Assembly: GCA_024225275.1 (NCBI GenBank)
Contig: JAAEMS010000179.1
Span: 1 to 36,972 of the forward strand
DNA: 36,972 nucleotides
Source: Actinomycetes bacterium
Lineage (GTDB): Bacteria > Actinomycetota > Acidimicrobiia > Acidimicrobiales > JAAEMS01
Reading direction: 5' to 3'
Part shown: positions 24,852 to 33,077 of the stretch, piece by piece
Layout: each line of letters starts with the position of its first letter
Position numbering within the stretch: position 1 is the first letter of the stretch
Translations under genes and position numbers: made by a program
The notes under the pieces: model-generated
The model's database searches: none
What the model was told of the DNA's origin: nothing
Seen by the model: only the letters and a program-made list of their open reading frames with translations

Positions 24852-25085
24852 TCACATCTCGTAGTAGCTGCGGCTCAGGTAGTGGCCCGCAGGCACGTTC
24901 TCGCGTGCCAAGCGGGCCTGATCGAGGTTCCAACGGCCGTGGGTTCCGCCCATGTCGTGGGCCTCGTTCACGGCCGACACCATTGCCACACCGATCATCG
25001 AGTCGCAGCTCACGATCTCGGCCAATTGCTCTTCGGTCCAGTTCGGCCCCCGGGCGGCGAGGGCTACGGGCCGACGTGTCCCCAA
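24852..25085 (-). pseudogene. nitrile hydratase relic: alpha C-terminus joined to beta N-terminus
   Basis: The frame has 77 residues from a TTG, or fewer. Its first half (PNWTEEQLAEIVSCDSMIGVAMV) looks like the C-terminal end of the nitrile hydratase alpha subunit. NEAHDMGGTHGRW matches the beta-subunit start, and ARENVPAGHYLSRSYYE matches the beta segment some 30-40 residues further on. The intervening beta residues are missing and a stop follows YYEM. The metal-binding CxxCSC part of alpha and most of beta are gone, so it cannot be an enzyme. It fills the gap between the transketolase-like stop (17 nt away) and the convergent unknown gene. Identification is from remembered family sequence. 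Confidence 0.6.
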
Positions 25086-25101
25086 TGGCCGTGAGATGGG
25101 C

Positions 25102-27423
25102 CTATGAGACTGCGAGCAGAGCGGTGCTGACGATGTGGCCCGCCGAGATGCCGGTGAGCTCGTGAAGGTCGGCGATGGTTCCCGACTCGCCGAAGCGCTC
25201 GACCCCCAGGGGGTACTGGCGACAGCCGAGGGCGGTGCCCAGCCAGGCCAAGGTGTGGCTCGATCCGTCGTGCACGCTCACGATGGGCCGATCTCGTTCT
25301 TCGATGGGCACGAGACGGTCGAGGTGATTCTCGTCGACCCGGGTCGAGCCATGGCCGACCGCGGCCCTGATGCCGCCCTGCCAGCCCCGATAGATCCGGT
25401 CGGCCGAGGTGACCACCACCACACCGGCGTCGACCCCTTCGTCGGCCAGTTGTGCCGCCGCCTCGACTGCCTCGGGCACCATGGCTCCGGTGGCCACCAG
25501 GGTGACGGCGCCGTCGCCCTCGCTCGGTGGCTCCAGTAGGCGATAGCCGCCAGCCAGCACGTCGGCCCGGAGCTGCTCGTCGCCCACCCGGTCGACCAGA
25601 TCGACGAACGGGGCCTGGTCGATGGGACGAGTGGACAGGCGGAGGTAGAGGCTCTCGCCGTCGGGCCGGCCCAGGGCGTCGAGACCGTCGCACAACAGCC
25701 AGTCGACCTCGGGGGCGAAGGCCGGCTCGCAGTAGCAGACGCCGGGCAGCTCGAGCCCGACCGAAGGGGTGATCGTGGACTGGTGGGCGCCCCCCTCGGG
25801 CGCCAGGGTGACACCGCTGGGCGTACCGGCGACCACGAACCGCGACCCGTTGTAGAGCGAATACACGAAGGCGTCGAGCCCCCGCAGAACGAACGGGTCG
25901 TACACCGTGCCCACCGGCAGGAGCATCTCACCGTGGTGCTCGTGGGCCATCCCCAGCTGGCCGAGCAGGAGGAAGAGGTTCATCTCGGAGATGCCCAGCT
26001 CGATGTGCTGACCCTCGGGCGAGGGAGCCCACCGGAGCAGGCGCTCGCCGCCGCCGTGGTCGTCGCCATCGTCGGGGGCGAACACACCGCGCTTGTTGAT
26101 GAACCCGCCGAGGTTGGTCGAGAGCGACACGTCGGGCGAGGTGGTGACGAGCCGGGGCCGTACCTCGTCGATGTCGGCCAGGTTGGTGAGCACCCGGCCG
26201 AAGGCTTCCTGGGTCGAGGTCGGGCGGACCAGCGGCATCGGGCCCGACGAGGACGGCACCCCACTGGCCGGCCGGCCTGGAGGCGGCAGGTTGTTGATGT
26301 CGCCTCCGACCTCGGCGCAGAGAAGTCCGGCCGCCGAGTCGGCATCGAAGCGGTCCCACTCGGTCTCGTCGGTCAGACCGACGTCGGAACGGAATGTGTC
26401 GATCTGATCGGGGGTCAGGAGGGCCGCGTGGTTCAGGGGGTCGCCGGCGAGGGGGAGACCGTGACCCTTGATGGTGTAGGCGAATACGACACTGGGCCGG
26501 TCGGTGACCCGATCGCACTCGCGGAACGACTCGACCAGCAGGCCCAGATCGTGACCCCCCAGGTTGAACACGAGATCGGTCAGCGCCCCGTCGTCGAGAT
26601 CGCCGACCAGGGTCCGCACCGAGGCCGACGCGTCAACCAGGAACTTCTCCCGCACGGCGGGTCCGTCGAGAGCGAACAGAGACTGGTACGCCTCGTTGGG
26701 CATGGCGTCGATGTGGGCCCTCAGCTCCGCCCCTCCCGGCCCGGCGAACGCTTCCTGGAGTCGGTGCCCGTACTTGGCTTCGACCACGTGCCAGCCCGCC
26801 TCGGCGAAGAACCGCTCGAGCCGTACCGCTTGGATTCCGGGTACCACCCGGTCGAGGCTCTGGCGGTTCAGATCGACGACGAGGGTGACATTGCCGAGCC
26901 CTTGGGTGGCGGGATCGGCGATGGCCTCCCACACATTGCCCTCGTCGAGCTCGGCGTCGCCCACGGTGGCGATGAACCGGGCCGGGGGACGTTCACCGAA
27001 GTGGGCGTCGACGTAGCGCCGGGTGGCGGCCGAGAACAGGGGTGCCACCGCGCCCAACCCGACCGAGCCGGTGGAGAAGTCGGCGACATCGGGATCCTTG
27101 GTGCGCGACGGGTAGGCCTGGAGGCCTCCCCGCTGACGCAGGGTGGTGAGCCATTCGCGGTCGAGCTCACCGGTCAGGTACTTGATGGCGTGGTAGACGG
27201 GCGATGCGTGGGGCTTGACCGCCACCTTGTCCTCGCCGCCGATGTGGGCGAACCACAGGGCCGTCATGATCGTGGCCATCGATGCCGACGACGCCTGATG
27301 GCCGCCCACCTTCACCTCGGTGTCCCCCCGCCGGTTGGCGTGGTCGACCATCCTCACCGCCAACCACAGAACCCGCCTCTCGATCTGGGCGAGGGTTCCA
27401 GTGTCGACCGGCCCTGTAGTCAT
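25102..27423 (-). CDS. transketolase / pyruvate dehydrogenase E1-like ThDP enzyme
   Basis: The 773-residue protein has an N-terminal ThDP-binding domain, a central pyrimidine-binding domain and a C-terminal transketolase-like domain. GGHQASSAS, the HASPVYHAIKYL segment, STGSVGLG and the ThDP motif GDAELDEG(155-162)...N186 are seen. They resemble homodimeric pyruvate dehydrogenase E1 (AceE) as much as transketolase, but the protein is shorter than AceE (about 890). The second half contains LGISEMNLFLLLGQLG and a loop with PEGGAHQSTITPS. The precise donor substrate is uncertain. The ATG at 27423 follows the GNAT stop codon after 1 nt (TGACATG), so the two genes are translationally coupled. Confidence 0.82.
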   Translation of the reverse strand: MTTGPVDTGTLAQIERRVLWLAVRMVDHANRRGDTEVKVGGHQASSASMATIMTALWFAHIGGEDKVAVKPHASPVYHAIKYLTGELDREWLTTLRQRGGLQAYPSRTKDPDVADFSTGSVGLGAVAPLFSAATRRYVDAHFGERPPARFIATVGDAELDEGNVWEAIADPATQGLGNVTLVVDLNRQSLDRVVPGIQAVRLERFFAEAGWHVVEAKYGHRLQEAFAGPGGAELRAHIDAMPNEAYQSLFALDGPAVREKFLVDASASVRTLVGDLDDGALTDLVFNLGGHDLGLLVESFRECDRVTDRPSVVFAYTIKGHGLPLAGDPLNHAALLTPDQIDTFRSDVGLTDETEWDRFDADSAAGLLCAEVGGDINNLPPPGRPASGVPSSSGPMPLVRPTSTQEAFGRVLTNLADIDEVRPRLVTTSPDVSLSTNLGGFINKRGVFAPDDGDDHGGGERLLRWAPSPEGQHIELGISEMNLFLLLGQLGMAHEHHGEMLLPVGTVYDPFVLRGLDAFVYSLYNGSRFVVAGTPSGVTLAPEGGAHQSTITPSVGLELPGVCYCEPAFAPEVDWLLCDGLDALGRPDGESLYLRLSTRPIDQAPFVDLVDRVGDEQLRADVLAGGYRLLEPPSEGDGAVTLVATGAMVPEAVEAAAQLADEGVDAGVVVVTSADRIYRGWQGGIRAAVGHGSTRVDENHLDRLVPIEERDRPIVSVHDGSSHTLAWLGTALGCRQYPLGVERFGESGTIADLHELTGISAGHIVSTALLAVS

Positions 27424-27424
27424 G

Positions 27425-27877
27425 TCAGAGCTCGTACCGGTAGACGTTGGTGGACCTCTGTTCGAAGCCGATGCGCTGGTAGAGACGGTTGGCCGCCTCG
27501 CGGGAGGGGCGTGACGTCAGATCTACCGATACCGCTCCGGCCTGCCCGGCGAGGTCGAGGGCGTGACGGTTGATGAGATCCCCCACCCCCTTGCCGCGTG
27601 CCCGATCGTCGACCACCACATCCTCGATCCAGGCCCGAACCCCGGTGGGGATGCGGAACATGGCCAGGGTCAGTGAGCCGAGAATGGTGTCGCCTTCGAG
27701 GGCGAGCAGGAGGGTCGAGGCCTCACTGTCGACGATGGCCTGGAGCTCGTCGCGCCCCGGTGGAGGGTTCGACGATGACAGTTGGGGGATGAGCTCGGCG
27801 AAGGCCGAAACCACCTCCTCAGTGATCTCCGGATCCGCGACTATGCGTATGTCGGTCTGAACGTCACCACTGGTCAT
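27425..27877 (-). CDS. GNAT-family N-acetyltransferase
   Basis: A 150-residue single-domain acetyltransferase. The acetyl-CoA pyrophosphate loop is visible as RGKGVG (94-99) after VEDVV-like strand 4 (IEDVVVDDRA). The late YQRIGFEQRSTNVYRYEL segment is the usual GNAT C-terminal strand, with its Tyr general acid. Members acetylate amines of small molecules or proteins; the target is unknown. The ATG at 27877 has CATACT 7 nt upstream, a -10-like box with a C in first place, and no ribosome site. It is the first gene of a tight two-gene operon with the transketolase-like enzyme and divergent from the PAC2 gene. Confidence 0.85.
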   Translation of the reverse strand: MTSGDVQTDIRIVADPEITEEVVSAFAELIPQLSSSNPPPGRDELQAIVDSEASTLLLALEGDTILGSLTLAMFRIPTGVRAWIEDVVVDDRARGKGVGDLINRHALDLAGQAGAVSVDLTSRPSREAANRLYQRIGFEQRSTNVYRYEL

Positions 27878-27922
27878 GGATCGAAGTATGGCCCAGCAGG
27901 AGCGACTGGCGGCCGAGGCCGC

Positions 27923-27928
27923 TACCGT
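27923..27928 (+). promoter_or_regulatory. -10 box of the PAC2 gene (leaderless type)
   Basis: TACCGT lies 8 nt before the GTG at 27937, supporting that start over the one 9 nt upstream. Confidence 0.5.
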
Positions 27929-27936
27929 TGCGCGCC

Positions 27937-28794
27937 GTGAGTCACGTCTCGTGGAGTGGCGAGCCTCGCCTCCGGGAACCGATCCTGATAGCCGCCTTCG
28001 AGGGCTGGAACGACGCCGGAGACGCCGCCACCACCGCCGCCCGCTTCCTATCCAGCCGCTGGAACACGCGTCCTTTCGCGGACATCGACCCTGAGGAGTT
28101 CTACGACTTCACCGGCCAACGGCCGACGGTCCAGATCCACGAGGGCGACCAACGCGAGTTGATCTGGCCCGAGAACTCGTTCACGGCCGGCCACATCAAT
28201 GGCACCCAGCGCGACGCCATCGTGTTGGTGGGGGTCGAGCCCCAGCTCAAGTGGCGCACCTTCGGCGACACGATCATGGAGATCATCGACGAGTACGACC
28301 CCGGGTTGGTCATCACCCTGGGTGCTCTCATCGCCGAGGTCCCCCACACCCGCCCCGTGCCCGTGGTGGGCACCGGCTACCGGGCCGACGTCGTTGATCG
28401 GCTCAGCCTCCAGCCCTCCGAATACGAGGGCCCCACCGGAATCGTGGGCGTGTTCCACAACCAGCTTCGGGAGGCTGACCGGGCATCGGTGTCCTTGTGG
28501 GCCACGGTGCCGAGCTATGTGCCCAGCGCCCCGTCGCCCAAGGCCACCCTGGCCCTGGTCAACCGGGTGTGCACCATGCTGGGCACATCAGTTCCCACCA
28601 CCGACCTCGAGATCGCCTCATCGAGCTATGAACGCCAGGTCACCGATCTCGTTTCCGAGGACGACGACACCGCCACCTACGTCACCGAACTCGAACGCCG
28701 GCACGACGAAGACGAAGGCGAGCTCAGTACCGACGACGCCGAGAGCCTCGTCGAAGAGGTCGAGCAGTTCCTGCGCAACCGCCCCGAGGAGTAG
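27937..28794 (+). CDS. PAC2 family protein
   Basis: A 285-residue protein of the PAC2 (proteasome assembly chaperone 2-like, DUF75) family. Family landmarks are ILIAAFEGWNDAGDAAT near the N-terminus, FYDFTGQRPTV, RDAIVLVGVEPQLKWRTF and the LGALIAEVPHTRPVPV strand-loop, followed by an acidic helical tail (about 240-285). Actinobacterial homologues form oligomers and have been linked to proteasome biology by homology only; the function here is unproven. No proteasome genes are nearby. It is divergent from the GNAT/transketolase-like operon and convergent with the P450 relic; the repeated palindrome starts 3 nt after its stop codon. Confidence 0.88.
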   Translation: MSHVSWSGEPRLREPILIAAFEGWNDAGDAATTAARFLSSRWNTRPFADIDPEEFYDFTGQRPTVQIHEGDQRELIWPENSFTAGHINGTQRDAIVLVGVEPQLKWRTFGDTIMEIIDEYDPGLVITLGALIAEVPHTRPVPVVGTGYRADVVDRLSLQPSEYEGPTGIVGVFHNQLREADRASVSLWATVPSYVPSAPSPKATLALVNRVCTMLGTSVPTTDLEIASSSYERQVTDLVSEDDDTATYVTELERRHDEDEGELSTDDAESLVEEVEQFLRNRPEE

Positions 28795-28796
28795 AT

Positions 28797-28812
28797 CGGT
28801 TCCGCGGAACCG
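28797..28812. repeat. 16-bp perfect palindrome, second intergenic copy
   Basis: CGGTTCCGCGGAACCG, identical to 14328-14343. It starts 3 nt after the PAC2 stop codon and lies between convergent genes, so it may form a short hairpin at the mRNA 3' end. Confidence 0.7.
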
Positions 28813-28849
28813 CACCGCCGCCGGTGACGACCGCGGCTTCGACCGTGGG

Positions 28850-29829
28850 CTAGAAGCGGAGGGGGAGCTGACGGGGTCCGCGGACCTGACCGCCGGCCCA
28901 GGTCACCGCATTGGGGTCGGCCAGCTCGAACTCGGGAATCCGCTCCAGCCAGGGGCCGAGGGCGATGAGCATCTCCATGCGGGCAAGGTTCGACCCCGCA
29001 CACCGGTGGATGCCGACGCCGAAGGCGATGTGGCGGTTCCGCTTACGGCCGATATCGACCTCGTTGGGGTTCTCGAACACCTCGGGGTCACGGTTGGCGC
29101 CCGGGAAGTTCATGAGGATCTTCTCCCCCGGCTCGAAGGTCACGCCTCCGTACTCGACCTTCTCGGCCACCTCGCGGGCCATGGTGACCGGCGAGTAGGC
29201 GCGGAGGAACTCCTCGATGGCGTTGGGGAGCAGGGACGGGTCCTCGGCCAGCCGGCGGCGATCTTGTGGGTGGGTGGCCAGATGCCACAGGGTCGAACCG
29301 ATCGCGCTCCAGGTGGTGTCGATGCCCGCGGCCAGGGTCGACGCCCAGGAGATGGGCGATGGCCCGGGGCGGTATCTGCTGGGGGTAGCCGACCCCCCCC
29401 GTCCACTTCGCCACAGTCGATGAACCCATCGATCAGCGAGTTGGCGAGATCGCGGGTGAACTGCTCGTGCTTCTCGACCGCTCGGGGGGCGAACGCGGGG
29501 AGGATCAGCCGCCGCGACCAGGTGTGAACGGGCGGATCGGCGCTGATCGGAGGCGCATTCACCCCCTGGTAGCTTCCGTCCGAGTCCGGGTTCTTCACCA
29601 CGATCGGATCAGAGGACGAGAGCTCCGGCACCATACGGGCCATGTTCACGACATCGTCGTACTTGGTGGGCAACCACGACCCACCCCACCGATCGGTGTG
29701 CCCAATCGGGCACTGGCTCCTGAGATCATCCCAGACCGGGTAGGGATCCTTCACGTAGTCGGGATCGAAGATGTCGTAGCCACCTTCCCAGTCATCGACG
29801 GGCGGCGTGCCGGGCATGGTGTCGGACAC
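28850..29829 (-). pseudogene. cytochrome P450, frameshifted and internally deleted
   Basis: Three frames carry P450 pieces in order. The N-terminal piece (29829 to about 29401) includes YDIFDPDYVKDPYPVW and DPPVHTWSRRLILPAF. The middle (about 29392-29331) holds PPRAIAHLLGV. The C-terminal piece (about 29330-28850) has the I-helix AGIDTTW, the ExxR helix EEFLR and the heme loop FGVGIHRCAGS. The first break is at a run of eight C (29393-29400) where seven would keep the frame. At the second, about 29330, some 70-80 residues (F-G helix region) are missing between LLGV and AGIDTT. The heme loop is intact but the enzyme cannot be. The GTG start, with GAGGA upstream, follows the ferredoxin gene by 3 nt. 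Confidence 0.8.
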
Positions 29830-29832
29830 GGA

Positions 29833-30027
29833 TCATTCCTCGATGGTGATGGCGAACTCCGGGCAGTTGTCGGCACACAGGCGAGCCTTGTCCTCGAGGT
29901 CGGCCGGTACATTGCCGTCCCCTTTGGCCGAGGCGTAGCCGTAGTCATCCACATCGACCAGCTCGGGAGCGAACGTGTAGCAGCGGTTGTGGCCTTCGCA
30001 CTTCTCGGTATCGAGGATGAACTTCAT
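29833..30027 (-). CDS. small [3Fe-4S]-type ferredoxin
   Basis: The 64-residue ferredoxin has cluster ligands C10, C16 and C55 in CEGHNRC...CADNCP, with His13 in place of the second Cys of a 4Fe-4S motif, the usual sign of the P450-partner 3Fe-4S type; C51 is an extra Cys. Such ferredoxins pass electrons from a reductase to a P450. AAGGGAG lies 7 nt before the ATG. It is the first gene of an operon with the P450 directly downstream. As that P450 is broken, this ferredoxin may be an orphan or may serve a P450 elsewhere in the genome. Confidence 0.92.
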   Translation of the reverse strand: MKFILDTEKCEGHNRCYTFAPELVDVDDYGYASAKGDGNVPADLEDKARLCADNCPEFAITIEE

Positions 30028-30123
30028 GAGGGGTCTCCCTTGCAGCGGATGTTGATGCTGGTGCCCAACCCTATGCTCTCAGCCAAGATCCGGGTACCTC
30101 CGTGGCCGCAGAGATGCCACCGA

Positions 30124-30129
30124 TACGCT
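30124..30129 (+). promoter_or_regulatory. -10 box of the WS/DGAT-like gene (leaderless type)
   Basis: TACGCT lies 6 nt before the GTG at 30136. It supports that start, directly in front of the conserved N-terminus, over longer alternatives that run antisense through the P450 and ferredoxin genes. Confidence 0.55.
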
Positions 30130-30135
30130 CGAAGG

Positions 30136-31530
30136 GTGCCCCTCGACCGGCTCACCGCCCAGGACGTGACGTTCCTTCACCTCGAACGTCCCCATCAGCC
30201 CATGCACATCGGCTCCCTACTCTTGTTCGACGAGGGTCCGTTCTTCAGCGAAGGCCGGTTCCGCCTCGACGAAGTCCGCACCGCCATCGCCAACCGGCTC
30301 CACCTGGCCCCCCGCCTGCGCCGCCACCTGCTCGGGGTTCCCCTCCACCAGGGCCGGCCCGTGTGGGTTGACGACGAGCACTTCGATATCGCCTACCACG
30401 TCCGCCTCACCGCGCTCCCCCGCCCCGGCACCCACGATCAGCTGTGTGCCCTGATGGGGCGACTCCAGATGCAGCCCCTGAACCGCGAGCGCCCCCTCTG
30501 GGAACTCTGGTTTGTCGAAGGGGTGGCCGACAAGCGCATCGCTGTCGTACAGAAGACCCACCAGGCCCTCGTCGACGACGGCACCCCAATGGACGTCGTG
30601 AACCTCCTGCTCGACCTCGATCAGGAGCCCAGCGAGGTCGAGGCCCCGTTCTGGGACCCCGAGCCGGCACCCACCGGTGCTGAGCTACTGACCCGATCGG
30701 TGGTCGAGCGGATGACCGTCCCCGGCGAGATCATCCACGGGATGCGCTCGGCTCTGGAGACGCCCCGACAGCTCGTCGAACAGTCGGTGTCAGCGGCTCG
30801 GAGCCTCGTCGACTTCGGCCGCAAGGCACCCGGTCTGCCGTGGAACCAACCCCTCAGCAACCGTCGCCGCTACGACCTGGTGAAGGTCGACCTCGAGCGG
30901 GTGCGCCGCATCAAGGACCAGGCCGGCACCACCGTGAACGATGTCATCCTCGCCGCGGTCACCAACGCCATGCGCGATCTCCTCATGGCCCGCGAGCAGC
31001 CGGTCGACGGGCTGACCCTGCGGGCGCTGGTGCCCTTGTCGGTAGAAGACCCCACCGAACGCATGGCCCTGGGCTCCGCCATCATCATCGAGATCGCCGA
31101 GCTCCCGGTGGGCGAACCCGATCCGGCCGAGCAGCTCCAGCAGGTATCGGCCGATTTGGCCCGACTGGCCGACGACAAGAGGGCGGTCGGGGCCGAGACC
31201 CTGCTCGAGCTGTCCCAGTACGCGCCCCCCACGATGCTGGCCATGGCCGCCCGGCTCATCGCCCACCAGCGACCCGCCAACGTCACCGTCGTGAACGTGC
31301 CGGGCCCCAATGAGCCCCGCTACTGCATGGGTTCCCGCCTCCTCGAGGCCTGGCCCTGGGTCGGACCCACCGACACCACGGGTCCGGTGGTGGCGGTCGT
31401 GAGCTACGACGACGTGTTGTGGTTCGGACTCACCGCCGACCGTGACCTCGTGCCCGATCTCCCCTACCTGGCCGAACGCCTCGCCGCCGCCATCGACACC
31501 CTCGAACAGTCTGAGGGGTCAGCCCCCTAG
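30136..31530 (+). CDS. wax ester synthase/diacylglycerol acyltransferase (WS/DGAT) family protein
   Basis: A 464-residue protein of the bacterial WS/DGAT family, which esterifies fatty alcohols or diacylglycerol with acyl-CoA at the membrane. The N-terminal LTAQDVTFLHLE, the PLWELWFVEG segment, the TVNDVILAAVTNAMRD (ND) motif and the late NVPGPNEPRYCMG segment are all recognisable. The active-site HHxxxDG motif reads HQALVDDG (H142, Q143, D147): the second His, the accepted general base, is Gln and the Asp-Gly spacing is one longer. Activity as an ordinary acyltransferase is therefore doubtful. Its stop codon shares the four bases CTAG with the stop of the convergent peptidase gene. Confidence 0.85.
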   Translation: MPLDRLTAQDVTFLHLERPHQPMHIGSLLLFDEGPFFSEGRFRLDEVRTAIANRLHLAPRLRRHLLGVPLHQGRPVWVDDEHFDIAYHVRLTALPRPGTHDQLCALMGRLQMQPLNRERPLWELWFVEGVADKRIAVVQKTHQALVDDGTPMDVVNLLLDLDQEPSEVEAPFWDPEPAPTGAELLTRSVVERMTVPGEIIHGMRSALETPRQLVEQSVSAARSLVDFGRKAPGLPWNQPLSNRRRYDLVKVDLERVRRIKDQAGTTVNDVILAAVTNAMRDLLMAREQPVDGLTLRALVPLSVEDPTERMALGSAIIIEIAELPVGEPDPAEQLQQVSADLARLADDKRAVGAETLLELSQYAPPTMLAMAARLIAHQRPANVTVVNVPGPNEPRYCMGSRLLEAWPWVGPTDTTGPVVAVVSYDDVLWFGLTADRDLVPDLPYLAERLAAAIDTLEQSEGSAP

Positions 31531-33077
31531 CGGGTGGTGATGATGCCGAAGGGGGCCAGGGCGGCCTCAGCGTCGGGGAAGACCAGCCCGAGGGAGGCAA
31601 TCAGATCGGCCTGGGTGGCGATGCGGTGGGCGTTGGCGGCCACGAAATGTCGGAGGGCGCAGTCGACCAGTTCCAGGTCACCCAGCCCGATGAGTCCGGC
31701 GGCCCCCTGGATGTACACACCCCGGTAGTAGGAGTCGAGGTGGGTTTCCCAGAACGTCATGGGTTCGCCGGCCCGACCCGCGGCCACCGAGGGAATGGAC
31801 CGGCCGCGCACCGACGCGGTGGTCGACTCCCAGCGGGCTTCGGCGTAGGTGGCCAGCCCCTCGTCGATGACCGGCTCGCGGCCCTGGTTGTTGCCCACGA
31901 GGGCGTAGAACCACATGTGCCCGATCTCGTGACTGGTGACCCGCCCGATGGTTCCCGGACCCTGCTGGATGTGAGAGGGGAACTCGATGCCGCCGCTCAG
32001 ACCCGGGGTGATGGCGAGGGTCATGGTGGGGAACGGGTAGGGCCCGAACCGGGAACCGAAGTCGGTGAGCACCGCGGCCGCCTTGTCCAGGTACTGGGCT
32101 GGCGAGTCGCTGATGCCGGCATGGACACCAATAGTGACCAGAACAGGGTCGGGAGCAGCCACAATGGCCTCGACCATCTCGAACCGACCTACCGACGCGG
32201 CCACATCACGGCCGGCGGGGAGCCGCCACGTGTCGCCGTCGCGCTCACCGGTGGCCAGGACGTCGTAGCCCTCGGGCACCCTCATGGTCAGGGTCCAGTC
32301 AGCCACCGTCGAACCGGCCGCCTCGGCGAATCCCGCGGTGGCGGGCTCGGTCATCCACCCCACCCCCGGTTCCCAGGCCAGGAGGGGAACAAAGCTGCCG
32401 AGCCGTAGGGCGTCGCCGTCGCGTGAAACCCGGCCCCGGATCGGCCCGGCCACCTCGAGGGTGAAGTCGACGCCGAGCACGACCTCGTCGCCGGCCGCCA
32501 ACGGCCCGGTCTCGATGAGCAGGGTCGTGGTGTCGGGCTGTGAGGTGACCGCGGGCAACCCGTCGACCGTGACGGCGTCGATGATCATGGCGGTTCCGAC
32601 AGCGGCCGGGCGGGGAGAGTTCGGCCAGAGGCGGTAGATCACCCGGTCAGTGGGGAGGTCGGGTCGGAAGTGGGTCTCGAGCGACCCGGACACCACACCG
32701 GTGAGGGGGTCGATGTCGACATCGACCATATGCACCGGACGGTCAGGATCGGGGGCCGCCTGGGCCGGCACAACCGGGCACGCAGCAGGCTGGGCCGGAG
32801 GTACCGGAGCTTCGAGGGGCGGGTAGGGAACGACCGAGGCCCTGGCCCCGGCGGCGGGCACCGTGCCGGTGGTGGTCGATGTCGAGGTCGGGGCCGGTGG
32901 CGCCTCGATGGTGGTCGTCACCTCCTGGGGCTCGACCCGAGTCGTCGGGGCCGGTGGGGTCGATCCCGCGGGCGCTGCCCCGGGGTCGGTGATCGAACTA
33001 CAGGCGCTGGCCAGGAGCCCGACCACCAACCCCCAACCGACCAGTCGCCGGCTCAGGATGGGGACCCACCCTGCCAC
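31527..33077 (-). CDS. M1-like zinc metallopeptidase lipoprotein
   Basis: The 516-residue protein has a signal peptide with lipobox ending at C26 (LLASAC), a long Pro/Thr-rich linker to about residue 110, an N-terminal beta domain, and a gluzincin catalytic domain. SGGIEFPSH (361-369) corresponds to the GAMEN-like strand. H383-E384-xx-H387 (SHEIGHMWF) with E406 (IDEGLATYAE) forms the zinc site. It resembles M1 aminopeptidases but lacks most of the C-terminal helical domain. It would act outside the membrane on peptides. The GTG at 33077 lies inside the end of the NUDIX gene (25-nt overlap), implying co-transcription; no clear ribosome site is visible. Confidence 0.87.
   Translation of the reverse strand: MAGWVPILSRRLVGWGLVVGLLASACSSITDPGAAPAGSTPPAPTTRVEPQEVTTTIEAPPAPTSTSTTTGTVPAAGARASVVPYPPLEAPVPPAQPAACPVVPAQAAPDPDRPVHMVDVDIDPLTGVVSGSLETHFRPDLPTDRVIYRLWPNSPRPAAVGTAMIIDAVTVDGLPAVTSQPDTTTLLIETGPLAAGDEVVLGVDFTLEVAGPIRGRVSRDGDALRLGSFVPLLAWEPGVGWMTEPATAGFAEAAGSTVADWTLTMRVPEGYDVLATGERDGDTWRLPAGRDVAASVGRFEMVEAIVAAPDPVLVTIGVHAGISDSPAQYLDKAAAVLTDFGSRFGPYPFPTMTLAITPGLSGGIEFPSHIQQGPGTIGRVTSHEIGHMWFYALVGNNQGREPVIDEGLATYAEARWESTTASVRGRSIPSVAAGRAGEPMTFWETHLDSYYRGVYIQGAAGLIGLGDLELVDCALRHFVAANAHRIATQADLIASLGLVFPDAEAALAPFGIITTR

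Noticed and set aside
29467..30135. N-terminal extension of the WS/DGAT-like gene
   Set aside because: It runs antisense through the P450 relic and ferredoxin; the conserved N-terminus starts right after the GTG at 30136, which has a -10 box.
31527..31530. Shared CTAG stop of the WS/DGAT-like and peptidase genes as a regulatory site
   Set aside because: Tight tail-to-tail packing is common in this window (for example 5 nt between the stops at 20300 and 20306), so the palindrome is probably incidental.
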